NCBI GenBank assembly: GCA_007988745.1
Contig: BJUT01000006.1
Coordinates: forward strand, 1-64,000
Length of the DNA: 64,000 nt
Origin: Pseudoalteromonas atlantica
Lineage (GTDB): Bacteria; Pseudomonadota; Gammaproteobacteria; Enterobacterales; Alteromonadaceae
Direction: 5' to 3'
Below the pieces are notes generated by a model. The model did not search any database. It was not told the DNA's origin and was given only the letters and a program-made list of their open reading frames with translations. Position numbers and translations under genes: made by a program. Positions 8,862 through 18,731 of the stretch are shown one piece after another (within the stretch, counting starts at the first letter, position 1; every line of letters begins with the position of its first letter).

Positions 8862-9282
8862 TGATCTCCGAGCCAATTTTTATGTGTGAACGGCGCCGAT
8901 TGTACAACAAAAAAAGCACTAGCTCGATATTTTGTGACGATTCATTAAAAAAACCGAGTTAAAAACCTTAATTAGCGCTTAATTAGGGTATTTAATTGTA
9001 TATTTCACACTCAAAGCGCGACTATTTATTGCGCAGTCAATGGGTTCTGGAGTAGGCATAGCGACACGTAAATTTATTTTGTCTTTGCACTAAAAAGCGC
9101 TTGGCAACAGGGCAATTTAATATAAAATGGGGGAAATATTGAATTGCTCTCAATGCAGCTACTTTTTATTCATTTTAATTACAAAATAGGCTTGCTAGTT
9201 TTTATGCATTAGCGTAAACTTCGCGCCCTATCGAAGAATATTTTAGTTGCGTCGATTTGAGGGCGCACAGACGGAGTTAATT
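8862..9282. other. ispB-rplU intergenic region
   Basis: A 421-bp stretch without a gene. For ispB a -10 TACAAT reads on the minus strand (plus-strand 8899-8904) with no clear -35. The rplU promoter is at its other end. In between are an AT-rich stretch and the direct repeat CTTAATTAG twice near 8970; no open frame or stable RNA structure was recognised. Confidence 0.5.
9192..9220 (+). promoter_or_regulatory. rplU-rpmA promoter
   Basis: A -35 TTGCTA (9192-9197) and -10 TAAACT (9215-9220) are separated by 17 bp and followed by a GC-rich discriminator (TCGCGCCC), typical of growth-rate-controlled ribosomal promoters. This leaves a leader of about 55 bases before rplU. Confidence 0.65.
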
Positions 9283-9594
9283 ATGTACGCGGTTTTCCAA
9301 AGTGGTGGTAAACAGCATCGTGTGACTGAAGGTCAAACGATTCGTCTTGAAAAATTAGACGTTGAAACTGGTGCAGCAGTTGAATTTGATTCAGTACTTT
9401 TAGTTGCTGATGGTGAGAAAATCGAGATCGGTGTACCGTTCGTAAACGGTGGTAAAGTAACAGCTGAGGTTGTTTCACATGGTCGCGGTGAGAAGATTAA
9501 GGTTGTTAAATTTAGACGCCGTAAGCATTCTCGTAAGCAAATGGGCCATCGTCAATGGTTCACTGAAGTTAAAATCACTGGCATTAGCGCTTAA
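9283..9594 (+). CDS. rplU: 50S ribosomal protein L21
   Basis: A 103-aa L21 ([18 protein letters not shown] at the N-terminus; [16 protein letters not shown] near the C-terminus), which binds 23S rRNA. The open frame begins 12 codons upstream, but the ATG at 9283 has a GGAG Shine-Dalgarno and yields the canonical N-terminus. It is followed 16 bp later by rpmA. Confidence 0.97.
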   Translation: MYAVFQSGGKQHRVTEGQTIRLEKLDVETGAAVEFDSVLLVADGEKIEIGVPFVNGGKVTAEVVSHGRGEKIKVVKFRRRKHSRKQMGHRQWFTEVKITGISA

Positions 9595-9610
9595 TTAGAG
9601 GTACTTAGAA

Positions 9611-9868
9611 ATGGCACATAAAAAAGCAGCTGGTAGTACTCGTAACGGTCGCGATTCAGAAAGCAAACGCCTAGGTGTTAAGCGTTTTGGTGGCGAATCA
9701 GTTCTAGCGGGTAGTATCATTGTTCGTCAACGTGGTACTCGTTTCCACGCTGGCGCAAACGTAGGTATCGGTAAAGACCACACTATCTTCGCAAAAGCAG
9801 ATGGTAAAGTTCAATTTGAACAAAAAGGTCCTTTAAACCGTAAATACGTAACTATCGTAGCTGAGTAA
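9611..9868 (+). CDS. rpmA: 50S ribosomal protein L27
   Basis: An 85-aa L27 ([19 protein letters not shown]), whose N-terminal tail reaches the peptidyl-transferase centre. It has the short Gram-negative N-terminus with no cleavable leader. It follows rplU in a two-gene operon and ends at a strong terminator before cgtA. Confidence 0.97.
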   Translation: MAHKKAAGSTRNGRDSESKRLGVKRFGGESVLAGSIIVRQRGTRFHAGANVGIGKDHTIFAKADGKVQFEQKGPLNRKYVTIVAE

Positions 9869-9881
9869 TCAGTAAGGTAGT

Positions 9882-9909
9882 AAAAAACCCCGCCTTTGCG
9901 GGGTTTTTT
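9882..9909 (+). terminator. rplU-rpmA terminator
   Basis: Stem AAAAAACCCCGC/GCGGGGTTTTTT with a CTTT loop and U-tract directly after rpmA. Confidence 0.92.
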
Positions 9910-9927
9910 GTTTTCAGAAACGTCAAA

Positions 9928-9967
9928 TATATACCCAAGCCTGCATTTACGTTGGCTTGGGTATATA
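9928..9967. repeat. 14-bp perfect inverted repeat before cgtA
   Basis: Arms TATATACCCAAGCC (9928-9941) and GGCTTGGGTATATA (9954-9967) enclose 12 bases. There is no U-tract, and a clear terminator lies just upstream, so it is unlikely to be a terminator. It could be a dispersed palindromic element or a regulatory hairpin in the cgtA leader. Confidence 0.6.
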
Positions 9968-9998
9968 ATAGTTAAATTAAAGCCAATCCCTAAAGTGA

Positions 9999-11156
<1,158 letters not shown>

Positions 11157-11171
11157 TAAAAAACATATTTT

Positions 11172-11196
11172 AAAAAGGAGCATAAGCTCCTTTTTT
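11172..11196 (+). terminator. cgtA terminator
   Basis: Stem AAAAAGGAGC/GCTCCTTTTTT with an ATAA loop and a T-tract. Confidence 0.88.
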
Positions 11197-11228
11197 ATTT
11201 TTTAAGAATAAAGTACTAGGTATTTGAT

Positions 11229-11720
11229 GTGATAATTTCAATGATCGCCGCAATGGCAAACAACCGTGTAATTGGTCTTGATAATAAAATGCCGTGGCAT
11301 TTACCCGCCGATCTACAGCATTTCAAAAAGGTAACAACAGGCAAACCTGTCGTTATGGGGCGTAAAACATTTGAATCGATAGGTCGTCCTTTACCTGGGC
11401 GTCGCAACATAATTATTACCCGTAATAGCCAGTATAGCGCTCAAGGTATTGAGACGGTCACCACCCCAGAGGCTGCGCTAGAGCTGGTTAAAGCCGAAGA
11501 AGAGGTGATGATAATTGGCGGTGGTAATATTTATCAGCAGTTTTTACCAAGTGCCGATCGTTTATATTTAACCTTTATAGATTTAGAGGTTGAAGGGGAT
11601 ACGCAGTTTCCCGATTACCAAGCGGTAGCAACGTGGAAAAACGTCGACGAACAGGCAAATAAACCCGACGAAAAGAATCAATATAGTTATAAATTCGTAA
11701 CTTTATATAAAAAAGATTAA
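11229..11720 (+). CDS. folA: dihydrofolate reductase
   Basis: A 163-aa DHFR that reduces dihydrofolate to tetrahydrofolate with NADPH; the trimethoprim target. Family motifs are visible: NRVIGLDNKMPWHLPADL, VVMGRKTFESIGRPLPGR and VMIIGGGNIYQQFLP. The start is a GTG giving MIISMIAA, which matches the start of E. coli FolA; an ATG four codons later is the alternative. The preceding gene ends in a terminator, so it probably has its own promoter. Confidence 0.95.
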   Translation: MIISMIAAMANNRVIGLDNKMPWHLPADLQHFKKVTTGKPVVMGRKTFESIGRPLPGRRNIIITRNSQYSAQGIETVTTPEAALELVKAEEEVMIIGGGNIYQQFLPSADRLYLTFIDLEVEGDTQFPDYQAVATWKNVDEQANKPDEKNQYSYKFVTLYKKD

Positions 11721-11798
11721 CATTATTGCGAAACTTACAGCAGGTTGGTACAATATTAGACAATCAACATAGGTAAAAAGTACCATAAAGGGTGTTTC

Positions 11799-12176
11799 AT
11801 GTTTAAATTGTCAAAGCTAATTGTTATTACAGCCGTTGCTGCTGGTTCGTTAATGTATACCGTGCCTGCTAAAGCCAATGATCAATTAGCAGTATCTATT
11901 TGTGAATATATCGCAGCTGATGATAAAAACCGTTTACGTAGTAAACTAAAAAGCTCACGTGTAAAAATTCGCAATATTTACGATGCTATTCAATGTAATG
12001 GTAATAATTTACTTCGCCATGCTGTAGTTAGTAACGCTGTTGACTCGGGCGAGTACATAGTTAAAAACTTATCAAAAAGCGCACTGTCTGATGGCGCTGA
12101 TATAGCATGGGCTGAAGGCAATGGCCACGGTGGCTCACCGTTAATTGCTGTAATTAAAGACCGTGCTGGCCTTTAA
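11799..12176 (+). CDS. DUF3718 domain exported protein
   Basis: A 125-aa protein with a signal peptide (cleavage after PAKA, about residue 26) and a DUF3718-type mature part, recognised by ICEYIAADDKNRLRSKLK and IRNIYDAIQCNGNNLLR. Two cysteines, one in each conserved segment, could form a disulphide. Small proteins of this type occur in Alteromonadales and vibrios; the function is unknown. It is a single-gene unit ending in a strong terminator. Confidence 0.75.
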   Translation: MFKLSKLIVITAVAAGSLMYTVPAKANDQLAVSICEYIAADDKNRLRSKLKSSRVKIRNIYDAIQCNGNNLLRHAVVSNAVDSGEYIVKNLSKSALSDGADIAWAEGNGHGGSPLIAVIKDRAGL

Positions 12177-12191
12177 TTAACACAATAAAAT

Positions 12192-12218
12192 AAAAACCGC
12201 GCGGGTCGCGGTTTTTTT
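12192..12218 (+). terminator. terminator after the DUF3718 gene
   Basis: Stem AAAAACCGCG/CGCGGTTTTTTT with a CGGGT loop and a seven-base T-tract. Confidence 0.9.
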
Positions 12219-12401
12219 GTGCCTGGCGTTAGCTAATACGCAGCGCTTTAGTAATGGTGATAGCTGTATTAAGCCTATTTTAATTTGAACCTTAAGTGAT
12301 GAAACTCTCACCTTGTAATTAACCCGCGTTTCTTATCTTTAATAGCATATAAATTAAGTCGGTTGGTTTAATAAAGGCGCTGTATTCGCTAAGCCTTTAC
12401 T

Positions 12402-12424
12402 CGTATATTTGGGGCAAATATACG
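12402..12424. promoter_or_regulatory. palindrome upstream of the chemoreceptor gene
   Basis: CGTATATTT-GGGGC-AAATATACG, a perfect 9-bp inverted repeat about 75 bp before the chemoreceptor start. A looser one (AAAGGC...GCCTTT, 12373-12398) is next to it. Without a U-tract this looks like an operator more than a terminator. The rest of the 323-bp gap (12177-12499) holds only the preceding terminator and AT-rich sequence. Confidence 0.35.
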
Positions 12425-12499
12425 TGTTTTCCCTGAGTTACATAAAATTGTCATAAATAGTTAATAGTCTACGCGCTTAAACAATAGGGGTTGTTATTT

Positions 12500-14425
12500 A
12501 TGCGCGTATCATCTTTTACTCGGCTGTTAGCCATACTGTTAACATTGGCAAGTATTTTATTAGCCATCACACTATTATGGGCAAGCCAAACTTTACTTAA
12601 GCTTGAGCAACAAGACAGCGCATACAGTAAATTAAAAAACACGATTTTAGTGGATTTAGCCGGTGACTTAGGCAGTTATCTAGAACAAGGTGATAGCCAA
12701 TACTTAAATCAATCATCAGCCCTAATTGAACAAGTAAAAACACAGCAACTCGCAGTACTCCCCTCGGTACTTGCCGAGCAATTAAATGATCAGCTAAGTA
12801 CGTTAGATACCGATATTAAAGGTAAGTACAGAGCGCTGGGTAAATTATCGGGCAACGAAACGGCGTTACTTGATAATGCAATTCGCCAAATGGCGGGCTC
12901 AGCCTCGTCACTGATTGGTTATGCAAAAAAATCCCCTAATCAAAATAGCGATGCGCAAGCTTATTACACACTTGGCGCAGATTATTATAATGAGGTGACC
13001 AACCTTGCCTTATTTACTTATCAACTAATCGTAAGTTACGACAGCGATACTGAACAAAGTTTGCAGCAAAGTATTGCTAATTTAAATGCGTTAGCAGCCA
13101 AAATAGAGCAACTCCCTAATCTAGGTGTTATGAGCGAAGTTGACGAAGATGCTTTGTTTTTTGACGAAGAAGCTGAAGATTTGGCCGATGAAATAAAATC
13201 TGAAATTACCAGCTGGCCTAACCGCTACCCCCGCGATTTAGCCAGTACATTAGCGCAAGCCCAGCAACGTGAAGCGGGCACCAATGAATTACGTGAGCAA
13301 ATTAGCTTGCTCTCTAAAACCGTTATTAATGCAGAGCAGCAACTAAAACACGCACAAGGGGCGCTTAAAGAAAACGTATTTTGGGTATTTTGCTTTGCTA
13401 TTGGCGCTTTGGTGATGCTAGCCGCGGGTGTTTATATTGTGCAGCGTAACCAAGTGCTCAACCCACTAAGGCAACTCAGAGACGGGTTTGCCTTTTTAAT
13501 TGAAAGTAACGAGCTTAAAAACATTGAAAGTAAGAACCCAAAAACAGAGGTTGGCGAAATAGCCAGTTACTTTAATTTATTAATTGAGCGACAGCGCAAA
13601 GAGGCACAAGAGCGTGCCCAAATGCTAAAAGTGGTAAATGATTTTATGCAGCAAATGAGTGAGCATTTGCAAACTATTAGTCAAAAAGCGTCTACAAGTC
13701 ATGGGCAAGTGGAGCAAAACCAACATTTGCTTGCTGATATTCAACAAATTGGCGAGCAGGTAAATAATATTAATGCCCAAGTGGCTGATAACGCCCAACA
13801 CACTTTTAGTGCAATGGAGCAAAGTTTAGGCTTTGCACAAAGCATGCTAAGTGCCAGTTCAGATACGCAAACACGGGTTGAGCAAAGTATGCAAAACCTA
13901 CAAGAGCTGCTCGCGGGGGTTGAAGGCGTTGGGCAAATTATTGAAGTGATCCGCAATATTGCCGATCAAACAAACCTACTAGCGTTAAATGCAGCAATTG
14001 AATCAGCACGTGCTGGCGAGCATGGCCGAGGCTTTGCTGTTGTAGCTGATGAAGTACGCCAGCTTGCCCGCCAAACTCAAGGCTCATTGAGCGATATTAA
14101 TGAGCAGCTCACACTACTGAGCGAAAAGTCGGGCACAGTATCTACACAAATCGCGGCCCTAGCAGATGGCGCGCAGTCGCAAACACAAAACGCGCAAGAG
14201 CTAAAAGTAAACTCAGAGGGCGTGGCCGATAACGCTCAGCAAGCCAACAAAGTGGCCTTTGAGGCCATGGAGCTGGCTAAACAGCAAAGTAATTTGCTAG
14301 ATAACTTTAGCCAGTCAATGCAAAGTATGAAAGGCCAAGTAAGCGAATCAAGCTTACTTGTTGACGATATTCATAGCCAGTTACAACAGCAAATGCAAAC
14401 CATAAAAGTAAACCTTGGTTTGTAA
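12500..14425 (+). CDS. methyl-accepting chemotaxis protein
   Basis: A 641-aa chemoreceptor. One membrane segment lies near the N-terminus ([22 protein letters not shown]) and a second at about residues 292-315, framing a mostly helical periplasmic sensor of about 260 residues. A HAMP-like linker follows, then a signalling domain whose conserved tip ([20 protein letters not shown]) lies near residues 483-505. It should couple an unknown ligand to CheA/CheW. No C-terminal receptor-tethering pentapeptide is present. The ATG at 12500 has AGGGG upstream and is preferred to a TTG three codons earlier. Confidence 0.9.
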   Translation: MRVSSFTRLLAILLTLASILLAITLLWASQTLLKLEQQDSAYSKLKNTILVDLAGDLGSYLEQGDSQYLNQSSALIEQVKTQQLAVLPSVLAEQLNDQLSTLDTDIKGKYRALGKLSGNETALLDNAIRQMAGSASSLIGYAKKSPNQNSDAQAYYTLGADYYNEVTNLALFTYQLIVSYDSDTEQSLQQSIANLNALAAKIEQLPNLGVMSEVDEDALFFDEEAEDLADEIKSEITSWPNRYPRDLASTLAQAQQREAGTNELREQISLLSKTVINAEQQLKHAQGALKENVFWVFCFAIGALVMLAAGVYIVQRNQVLNPLRQLRDGFAFLIESNELKNIESKNPKTEVGEIASYFNLLIERQRKEAQERAQMLKVVNDFMQQMSEHLQTISQKASTSHGQVEQNQHLLADIQQIGEQVNNINAQVADNAQHTFSAMEQSLGFAQSMLSASSDTQTRVEQSMQNLQELLAGVEGVGQIIEVIRNIADQTNLLALNAAIESARAGEHGRGFAVVADEVRQLARQTQGSLSDINEQLTLLSEKSGTVSTQIAALADGAQSQTQNAQELKVNSEGVADNAQQANKVAFEAMELAKQQSNLLDNFSQSMQSMKGQVSESSLLVDDIHSQLQQQMQTIKVNLGL

Positions 14426-14495
14426 ATACCTGCTAACACAAAGGTAATTAGCGTTATACTGTAGGCTCATTAATCAAATGCTTTAAGGATTTATC

Positions 14496-14969
14496 ATGAT
14501 TGAACAAGGTCAAACGTTACCCGCAGTTACATTAACGCAGCTAACAGACGAAGGCATGCAAACTCACACTAACGCTGAGCTTTTTAATGGTAAAAAGGTT
14601 GTGCTTTTTGCTGTACCGGGTGCATTTACGCCTACCTGTTCAAATGCGCATTTACCTGAATTTATAACCCTTAGTGATAAAATTAAAGCAAAAGGTATTG
14701 CGGCAATTTACTGTGTATCGGTTAACGATGCTTTTGTAATGAAAGCATGGGGAGAATCTCAAAATGCCCAACAAATCGATATGTTAGCAGATGGCGATGG
14801 CAGTTTTACTAAAGCATTAGGGCTTGATAAAGACACCGGCAGTTTTGGTGGAACACGCTCTACGCGCTATGCAATGATAGTCGACGATAATGTAGTAACA
14901 GGACTATTTGTTGAAAAAGACAAAGAGTTTTCAGTAAGCCGTGCTGAGTCTGTGTTAGAAAAACTATAA
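14496..14969 (+). CDS. peroxiredoxin (Prx5-type)
   Basis: A 157-aa peroxiredoxin of the Prx5/AhpE-like group, which reduces hydroperoxides. The peroxidatic cysteine lies in PGAFTPTC. The rest is the compact redoxin fold (YCVSVNDAFVMKAWG, LADGDGSFTKALGL, RSTRYAMIVDDNVV), without a fused glutaredoxin domain. It is a single-gene unit with an AAGG Shine-Dalgarno and a strong shared terminator. Confidence 0.93.
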   Translation: MIEQGQTLPAVTLTQLTDEGMQTHTNAELFNGKKVVLFAVPGAFTPTCSNAHLPEFITLSDKIKAKGIAAIYCVSVNDAFVMKAWGESQNAQQIDMLADGDGSFTKALGLDKDTGSFGGTRSTRYAMIVDDNVVTGLFVEKDKEFSVSRAESVLEKL

Positions 14970-14982
14970 CCGCTTTATTAAA

Positions 14983-15012
14983 GCCCTAAGTGCATGCACT
15001 TAGGGCCTTTTT
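14983..15012. terminator. bidirectional terminator between peroxiredoxin and S8 protease
   Basis: A 24-bp perfect palindrome GCCCTAAGTGCA/TGCACTTAGGGC followed by TTTTT on the plus strand and preceded by AT-rich sequence that can serve the minus strand. Confidence 0.85.
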
Positions 15013-15014
15013 AA

Positions 15015-17141
15015 TTATGGCTGGTATTGGCCACTTAATGTTAAACCCGAAAAGGTTCTGTAAGCGTTAACGCTTAAATGCCACGTACCCGCTTGCGGAT
15101 TGCTAAACGTACATGTTTCTGCGTTGCCGTTTTTATAAGGACGACAATCGTAGCTAGATGCGGTAGGTTGGCTGCCAAACTTAACAAATAAGTCAGCATC
15201 ACCTGTACCACCTGAGGTGGTGACTGTAAATGTGCTCATTCCTGCTGGCACATCTAAGGTATAGTGCTTCCAGTTACCTGTTGTAGCCGTTACATCGCTC
15301 ACCGTGCCGCCACCGGCTTCTGGTGTAGTTGAACCGCCACCTGTAGAACCACCTGTAATATTACCCACTAAACTAACGCCTGAATAAGCCGAGTAGCCAC
15401 GAAGCATTACATGGTATGTACCAGCGGTTGGGTTATCAATAGAACACTCCTCGCTATTACCGCCTTTGTACGGACGACAATCGTAGCTTGAGGTAGTTGG
15501 TTGGCTGCCTGCGCGTACGTATAAATCTGCATCGCCGCTACCGCCACTCATTGTAAACGTAACATTCGTTGCGCCACTTGGCACAGTCATCGTGTAATAC
15601 GCTTGTGAACTTGCAGCGCCGCTTAAGCCTGTTTTAGCTTCGCCATCTGTCAGTTCGCTATCGCCACCGGTAGGAGGTGTTGTACCGCCACTTGCTGCGG
15701 CTACAGCGGCTGCTGCATCAACAATACCTGTACCACAATTTGTACACGTTGCTGGGAATGAGCGGGTGGTCGATTTTAAAATGCTTTCTATTTCATCTGG
15801 GGTAGCATTTGGTTTAGCCTGCTTTATCAGGGCTGCAACACCGGCAACATGAGGCGCCGCCATTGATGTACCTTGAGAGAACGCATAGTTATCGCTTGAA
15901 GGTGTAGACGAGCCTGAATTATAGGTTGATAAAACGCCTTCAGAGTCGTTTGCAAAGCTTTGTGCGCCGCCCGGCGCTGCAACATCAATATTGCTACCAT
16001 AGTTTGAATAATATGCTCGTCCGCCGTTACGTCCAACAGAGGCAACATTAACAACGCCACTACAGTTACCTGGGTTATAGTTTGCTGAGTTATCGTTATC
16101 ATTACCGGCAGCAATAACCACGACTGCACCGTTGCTGCGTGCCGTGTTAATTGCGTTTTGTGTGGTAGAGCTACACGAGCCGCTGCCACCTAAGCTCATG
16201 TTAATCACATCAGCAGGGTTTGAGTTGGCAGGAATGCCCGATACACTGCCGCCAGATGCCCAAATAATGCCATCAGCAATGTCTGACGTTAAACCACCAC
16301 ACTTACCAAGAACACGCACAGGTACAACTTTAGCGCCATAAGCCACACCGGCAACACCTTCACCGTTATTAGTAACAGCCGCAACCGTACCTGCTACGTG
16401 CGTACCGTGCCAGCTTGAGCCTTGTGCGCCGTTATTTCCACATTCGCCAGCAGCTACAGCATCGCCCGGATCGCGTGCGTCACTGTCGCGACCGCCGCCA
16501 TCGTTTGCTACCGATAGGTTAGAGATCATATCGTAACCCGGTAAAATGTTAGCATTTAAATCAACATGAGGGCGGTAGCCAGTATCAAGTACCGCAACCA
16601 CTACGCCACTGCCTGTTGCAGTATCCCATGCGGTTGGTAAATTTAGGCCTCCCGCTTGCTCGTAGTAGTGCCATTGGTCGCCGTAACGAGGGTCGTTAGG
16701 CGTTGCAAATGGTTTTAACATTTGATCCACTTCAATGTATTCAACATTGCCAGAATCAACCATTTCTTGCATAAATTCTTGTGCTTCTGCAGCGCTCAGT
16801 TTTTTATCTGCGCGCATAACGTGGTGGTTATTAAGCGCCATTGCACGGATGTACTTCGCTTTTACTTTACCTTTTTTAGAAGCGAAATTTTTTACAAAGC
16901 GTTGAGCACGCTTTTTCATATTTGCAGGGCTTGCGTCAGCAGACGAGGTGCTTAGCATGTCGTTCGCGCTATTTTTGTACTTAATAATAAACTGAGTTTC
17001 AAAACCCGATTGGCTTTGTAGTTTGGCTGTGGTTTCTGCCATAGAGGTAGACACATCTTGGGCAACACTTGCAGATGCTGCAAATACCGTACTAATAGTG
17101 AGCGCGATAGCGCAACGCTTAAATGATTTACTTGTTGTCAT
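15015..17141 (-). CDS. secreted subtilisin-like serine protease with two PPC domains
   Basis: A 708-aa S8 peptidase. Order: signal peptide (to about residue 27), an I9-type inhibitory propeptide (about 45-145), and the catalytic domain with D186 (VAVLDTG), H245 (WHGTHVAGT) and S426 (GTSMAAPHVAG). A linker then leads to two similar PPC domains (about 495-595 and 610-708), each with DADLYV/DADLFV and SYDCRPYK. PPC domains are usually removed during secretion or help bind insoluble substrate. Extracellular alkaline proteases of this design are common in Alteromonas-like marine bacteria. An inverted repeat lies in its leader. Confidence 0.93.
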   Translation of the reverse strand: MTTSKSFKRCAIALTISTVFAASASVAQDVSTSMAETTAKLQSQSGFETQFIIKYKNSANDMLSTSSADASPANMKKRAQRFVKNFASKKGKVKAKYIRAMALNNHHVMRADKKLSAAEAQEFMQEMVDSGNVEYIEVDQMLKPFATPNDPRYGDQWHYYEQAGGLNLPTAWDTATGSGVVVAVLDTGYRPHVDLNANILPGYDMISNLSVANDGGGRDSDARDPGDAVAAGECGNNGAQGSSWHGTHVAGTVAAVTNNGEGVAGVAYGAKVVPVRVLGKCGGLTSDIADGIIWASGGSVSGIPANSNPADVINMSLGGSGSCSSTTQNAINTARSNGAVVVIAAGNDNDNSANYNPGNCSGVVNVASVGRNGGRAYYSNYGSNIDVAAPGGAQSFANDSEGVLSTYNSGSSTPSSDNYAFSQGTSMAAPHVAGVAALIKQAKPNATPDEIESILKSTTRSFPATCTNCGTGIVDAAAAVAAASGGTTPPTGGDSELTDGEAKTGLSGAASSQAYYTMTVPSGATNVTFTMSGGSGDADLYVRAGSQPTTSSYDCRPYKGGNSEECSIDNPTAGTYHVMLRGYSAYSGVSLVGNITGGSTGGGSTTPEAGGGTVSDVTATTGNWKHYTLDVPAGMSTFTVTTSGGTGDADLFVKFGSQPTASSYDCRPYKNGNAETCTFSNPQAGTWHLSVNAYRTFSGLTLSGQYQP

Positions 17142-17167
17142 AATTATCCCTAGTTGTTATTAGTTAG

Positions 17168-17188
17168 TTCGTAATATTAAATTACGAA
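17168..17188. promoter_or_regulatory. inverted repeat in the protease leader
   Basis: TTCGTAAT-ATTAA-ATTACGAA, perfect 8-bp arms, 27 bp upstream of the protease start. It could be an operator or an mRNA hairpin. Nothing else was recognised in the 328-bp divergent gap 17142-17469 except the promoter of the flavoprotein gene. Confidence 0.35.
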
Positions 17189-17432
17189 ACAGAAACAAAG
17201 GTAAATGATCTGTTAATTTCTTTAAAATAATAATTGCTTATGTACCTATTTCTTTTAGTTATAACCTAGGTGTACGGTGCCTTTGTCGTTGTTTAGTATT
17301 TATCATATAAAACAAAAACAAGCATAAAGGATTGTTATTTTTAAGCTGTTTAGAAAAGCCATAACTAGCCTCGGTTACATTTGTTGCTATAAATTTAATA
17401 ATAAATTCTATTCAGAGTGTTTAAACAAACTT

Positions 17433-17441
17433 TGCTATAAT
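17433..17441 (+). promoter_or_regulatory. extended -10 promoter of the flavoprotein gene
   Basis: TGC-TATAAT is a perfect extended -10 element 29 bp before the start codon. No good -35 is visible, as is common for extended -10 promoters. Confidence 0.6.
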
Positions 17442-17469
17442 CGGGCAAATTTTTGAGTAGGGCGAAGTA

Positions 17470-18654
17470 ATGAATCAAGTAGATGTAATTGTGATTGGCG
17501 CAGGTGCAGCCGGATTAATGAGTGCAGCACAAGCCGGTTATCGCGGGCGTAGCGTTACAGTGCTTGATATGGGCAAAAAGCCTGGTCGAAAAATTTTAAT
17601 AAGTGGTGGTGGGCGTTGTAATTTTACCAATGAAAATGCCAGTCCAGAAAACTACTTATGCAGTAACCCTCACTTTGTTAAATCGTGCTTAAGCCGCTAT
17701 ACCCAACACGATTTTATTGAGCTGGTGGATCGCCACGGCTTGGCATACCATCATAAAACCTTAGGCCAGCTGTTTTGCGATAACAGCGCGCAAGATATAG
17801 TCGATATACTACTTACCGAATGCGAGTGGGCTGGTGTTAATATTAAATTGCGCAGCGAAGTGTTAAATGTGGCTAAAACCGACATTGGCTACCGTGTTAC
17901 CACTGAACAAGAAACACTTACTTGTGAATCGCTAGTTATCGCATCGGGCGGTTTAACAATGCCCAAGCTTGGCGCCACTCCTATAGGCTATAAAATTGCA
18001 GAGCAGTTTGGCTTAAACGTACTACCTACCATGGCGGCGCTTGTGCCATTTACTTTGCATCAACACGATAAAGAACGCTTTGAAGGGCTTTCAGGAATTA
18101 GTATACCGTGCGAAGTGTCTAGCGAAGACGGCACTGTATTTAAAGAGAATATTTTGTTTACTCACCGAGGTTTATCGGGGCCTGCCATATTGCAAATAAG
18201 CTCATTTTGGCGAGCGGGGCAGGCAGTAAGCATAAACTTGCTCCCTGATCTCGATTTAAAACAGCAACTGGCTGATTGGCGAGAAACACAAGCCCAAAAA
18301 TCATTAAAAAATAGCCTTGCGACTATTTTACCCAAACGCTTTATAGACATACTGCACGACAGCAAAGCGATTCCAGATTGTAATATTAATCAGCTTACCC
18401 ATGCTCAAATAGATGAGTTAGCAAGCTATATTCACGCATGGCAAATAAAACCTAATGGCACAGAGGGCTATCGTACCGCCGAGGTAACTTTGGGCGGCGT
18501 TGATACTGATGAGCTGAGCTCTAAAACCTTTGAAGCTAAAAAAGCCAAAGGCTTATATTTTATAGGCGAAGTAACCGATGTAACAGGCTGGCTTGGGGGC
18601 TACAACTTCCAGTATGCGTGGAGCTGTGGGTTTGCATGTGGGCAATATGCATAA
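17470..18654 (+). CDS. FAD/NAD(P)-dependent oxidoreductase, HI0933/YhiN family
   Basis: A 394-aa flavoprotein of the HI0933 family. It has the FAD-binding Rossmann motif GAGAAGL at the N-terminus, GRKILISGGGRCNFTN, and a C-terminal FAD segment GEVTDVTGWLGGYNFQYAW. Members are widely conserved but have no agreed substrate; the family also contains the anaerobic bile-acid reductase BaiN. The gene stands alone behind an extended -10 promoter. Confidence 0.85.
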   Translation: MNQVDVIVIGAGAAGLMSAAQAGYRGRSVTVLDMGKKPGRKILISGGGRCNFTNENASPENYLCSNPHFVKSCLSRYTQHDFIELVDRHGLAYHHKTLGQLFCDNSAQDIVDILLTECEWAGVNIKLRSEVLNVAKTDIGYRVTTEQETLTCESLVIASGGLTMPKLGATPIGYKIAEQFGLNVLPTMAALVPFTLHQHDKERFEGLSGISIPCEVSSEDGTVFKENILFTHRGLSGPAILQISSFWRAGQAVSINLLPDLDLKQQLADWRETQAQKSLKNSLATILPKRFIDILHDSKAIPDCNINQLTHAQIDELASYIHAWQIKPNGTEGYRTAEVTLGGVDTDELSSKTFEAKKAKGLYFIGEVTDVTGWLGGYNFQYAWSCGFACGQYA

Positions 18655-18686
18655 GTATTTCAGCGTATTGTGATAGATGAGATAAA

Positions 18687-18730
18687 AATATTACACTCTT
18701 AATTAAGGTGATTTTAAAGAGTGTAATATT
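18687..18730. promoter_or_regulatory. 14-bp inverted repeat at the start of the TPR gene
   Basis: Perfect arms AATATTACACTCTT (18687-18700) and AAGAGTGTAATATT (18717-18730) enclose 16 bases that include an AAGG and the GTG at 18708. In mRNA this would be a strong hairpin just before or over the start; in DNA it could be an operator. If the true start is the GTG at 18732, the hairpin ends one base before it. Confidence 0.55.
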
Positions 18731-18731
18731 G

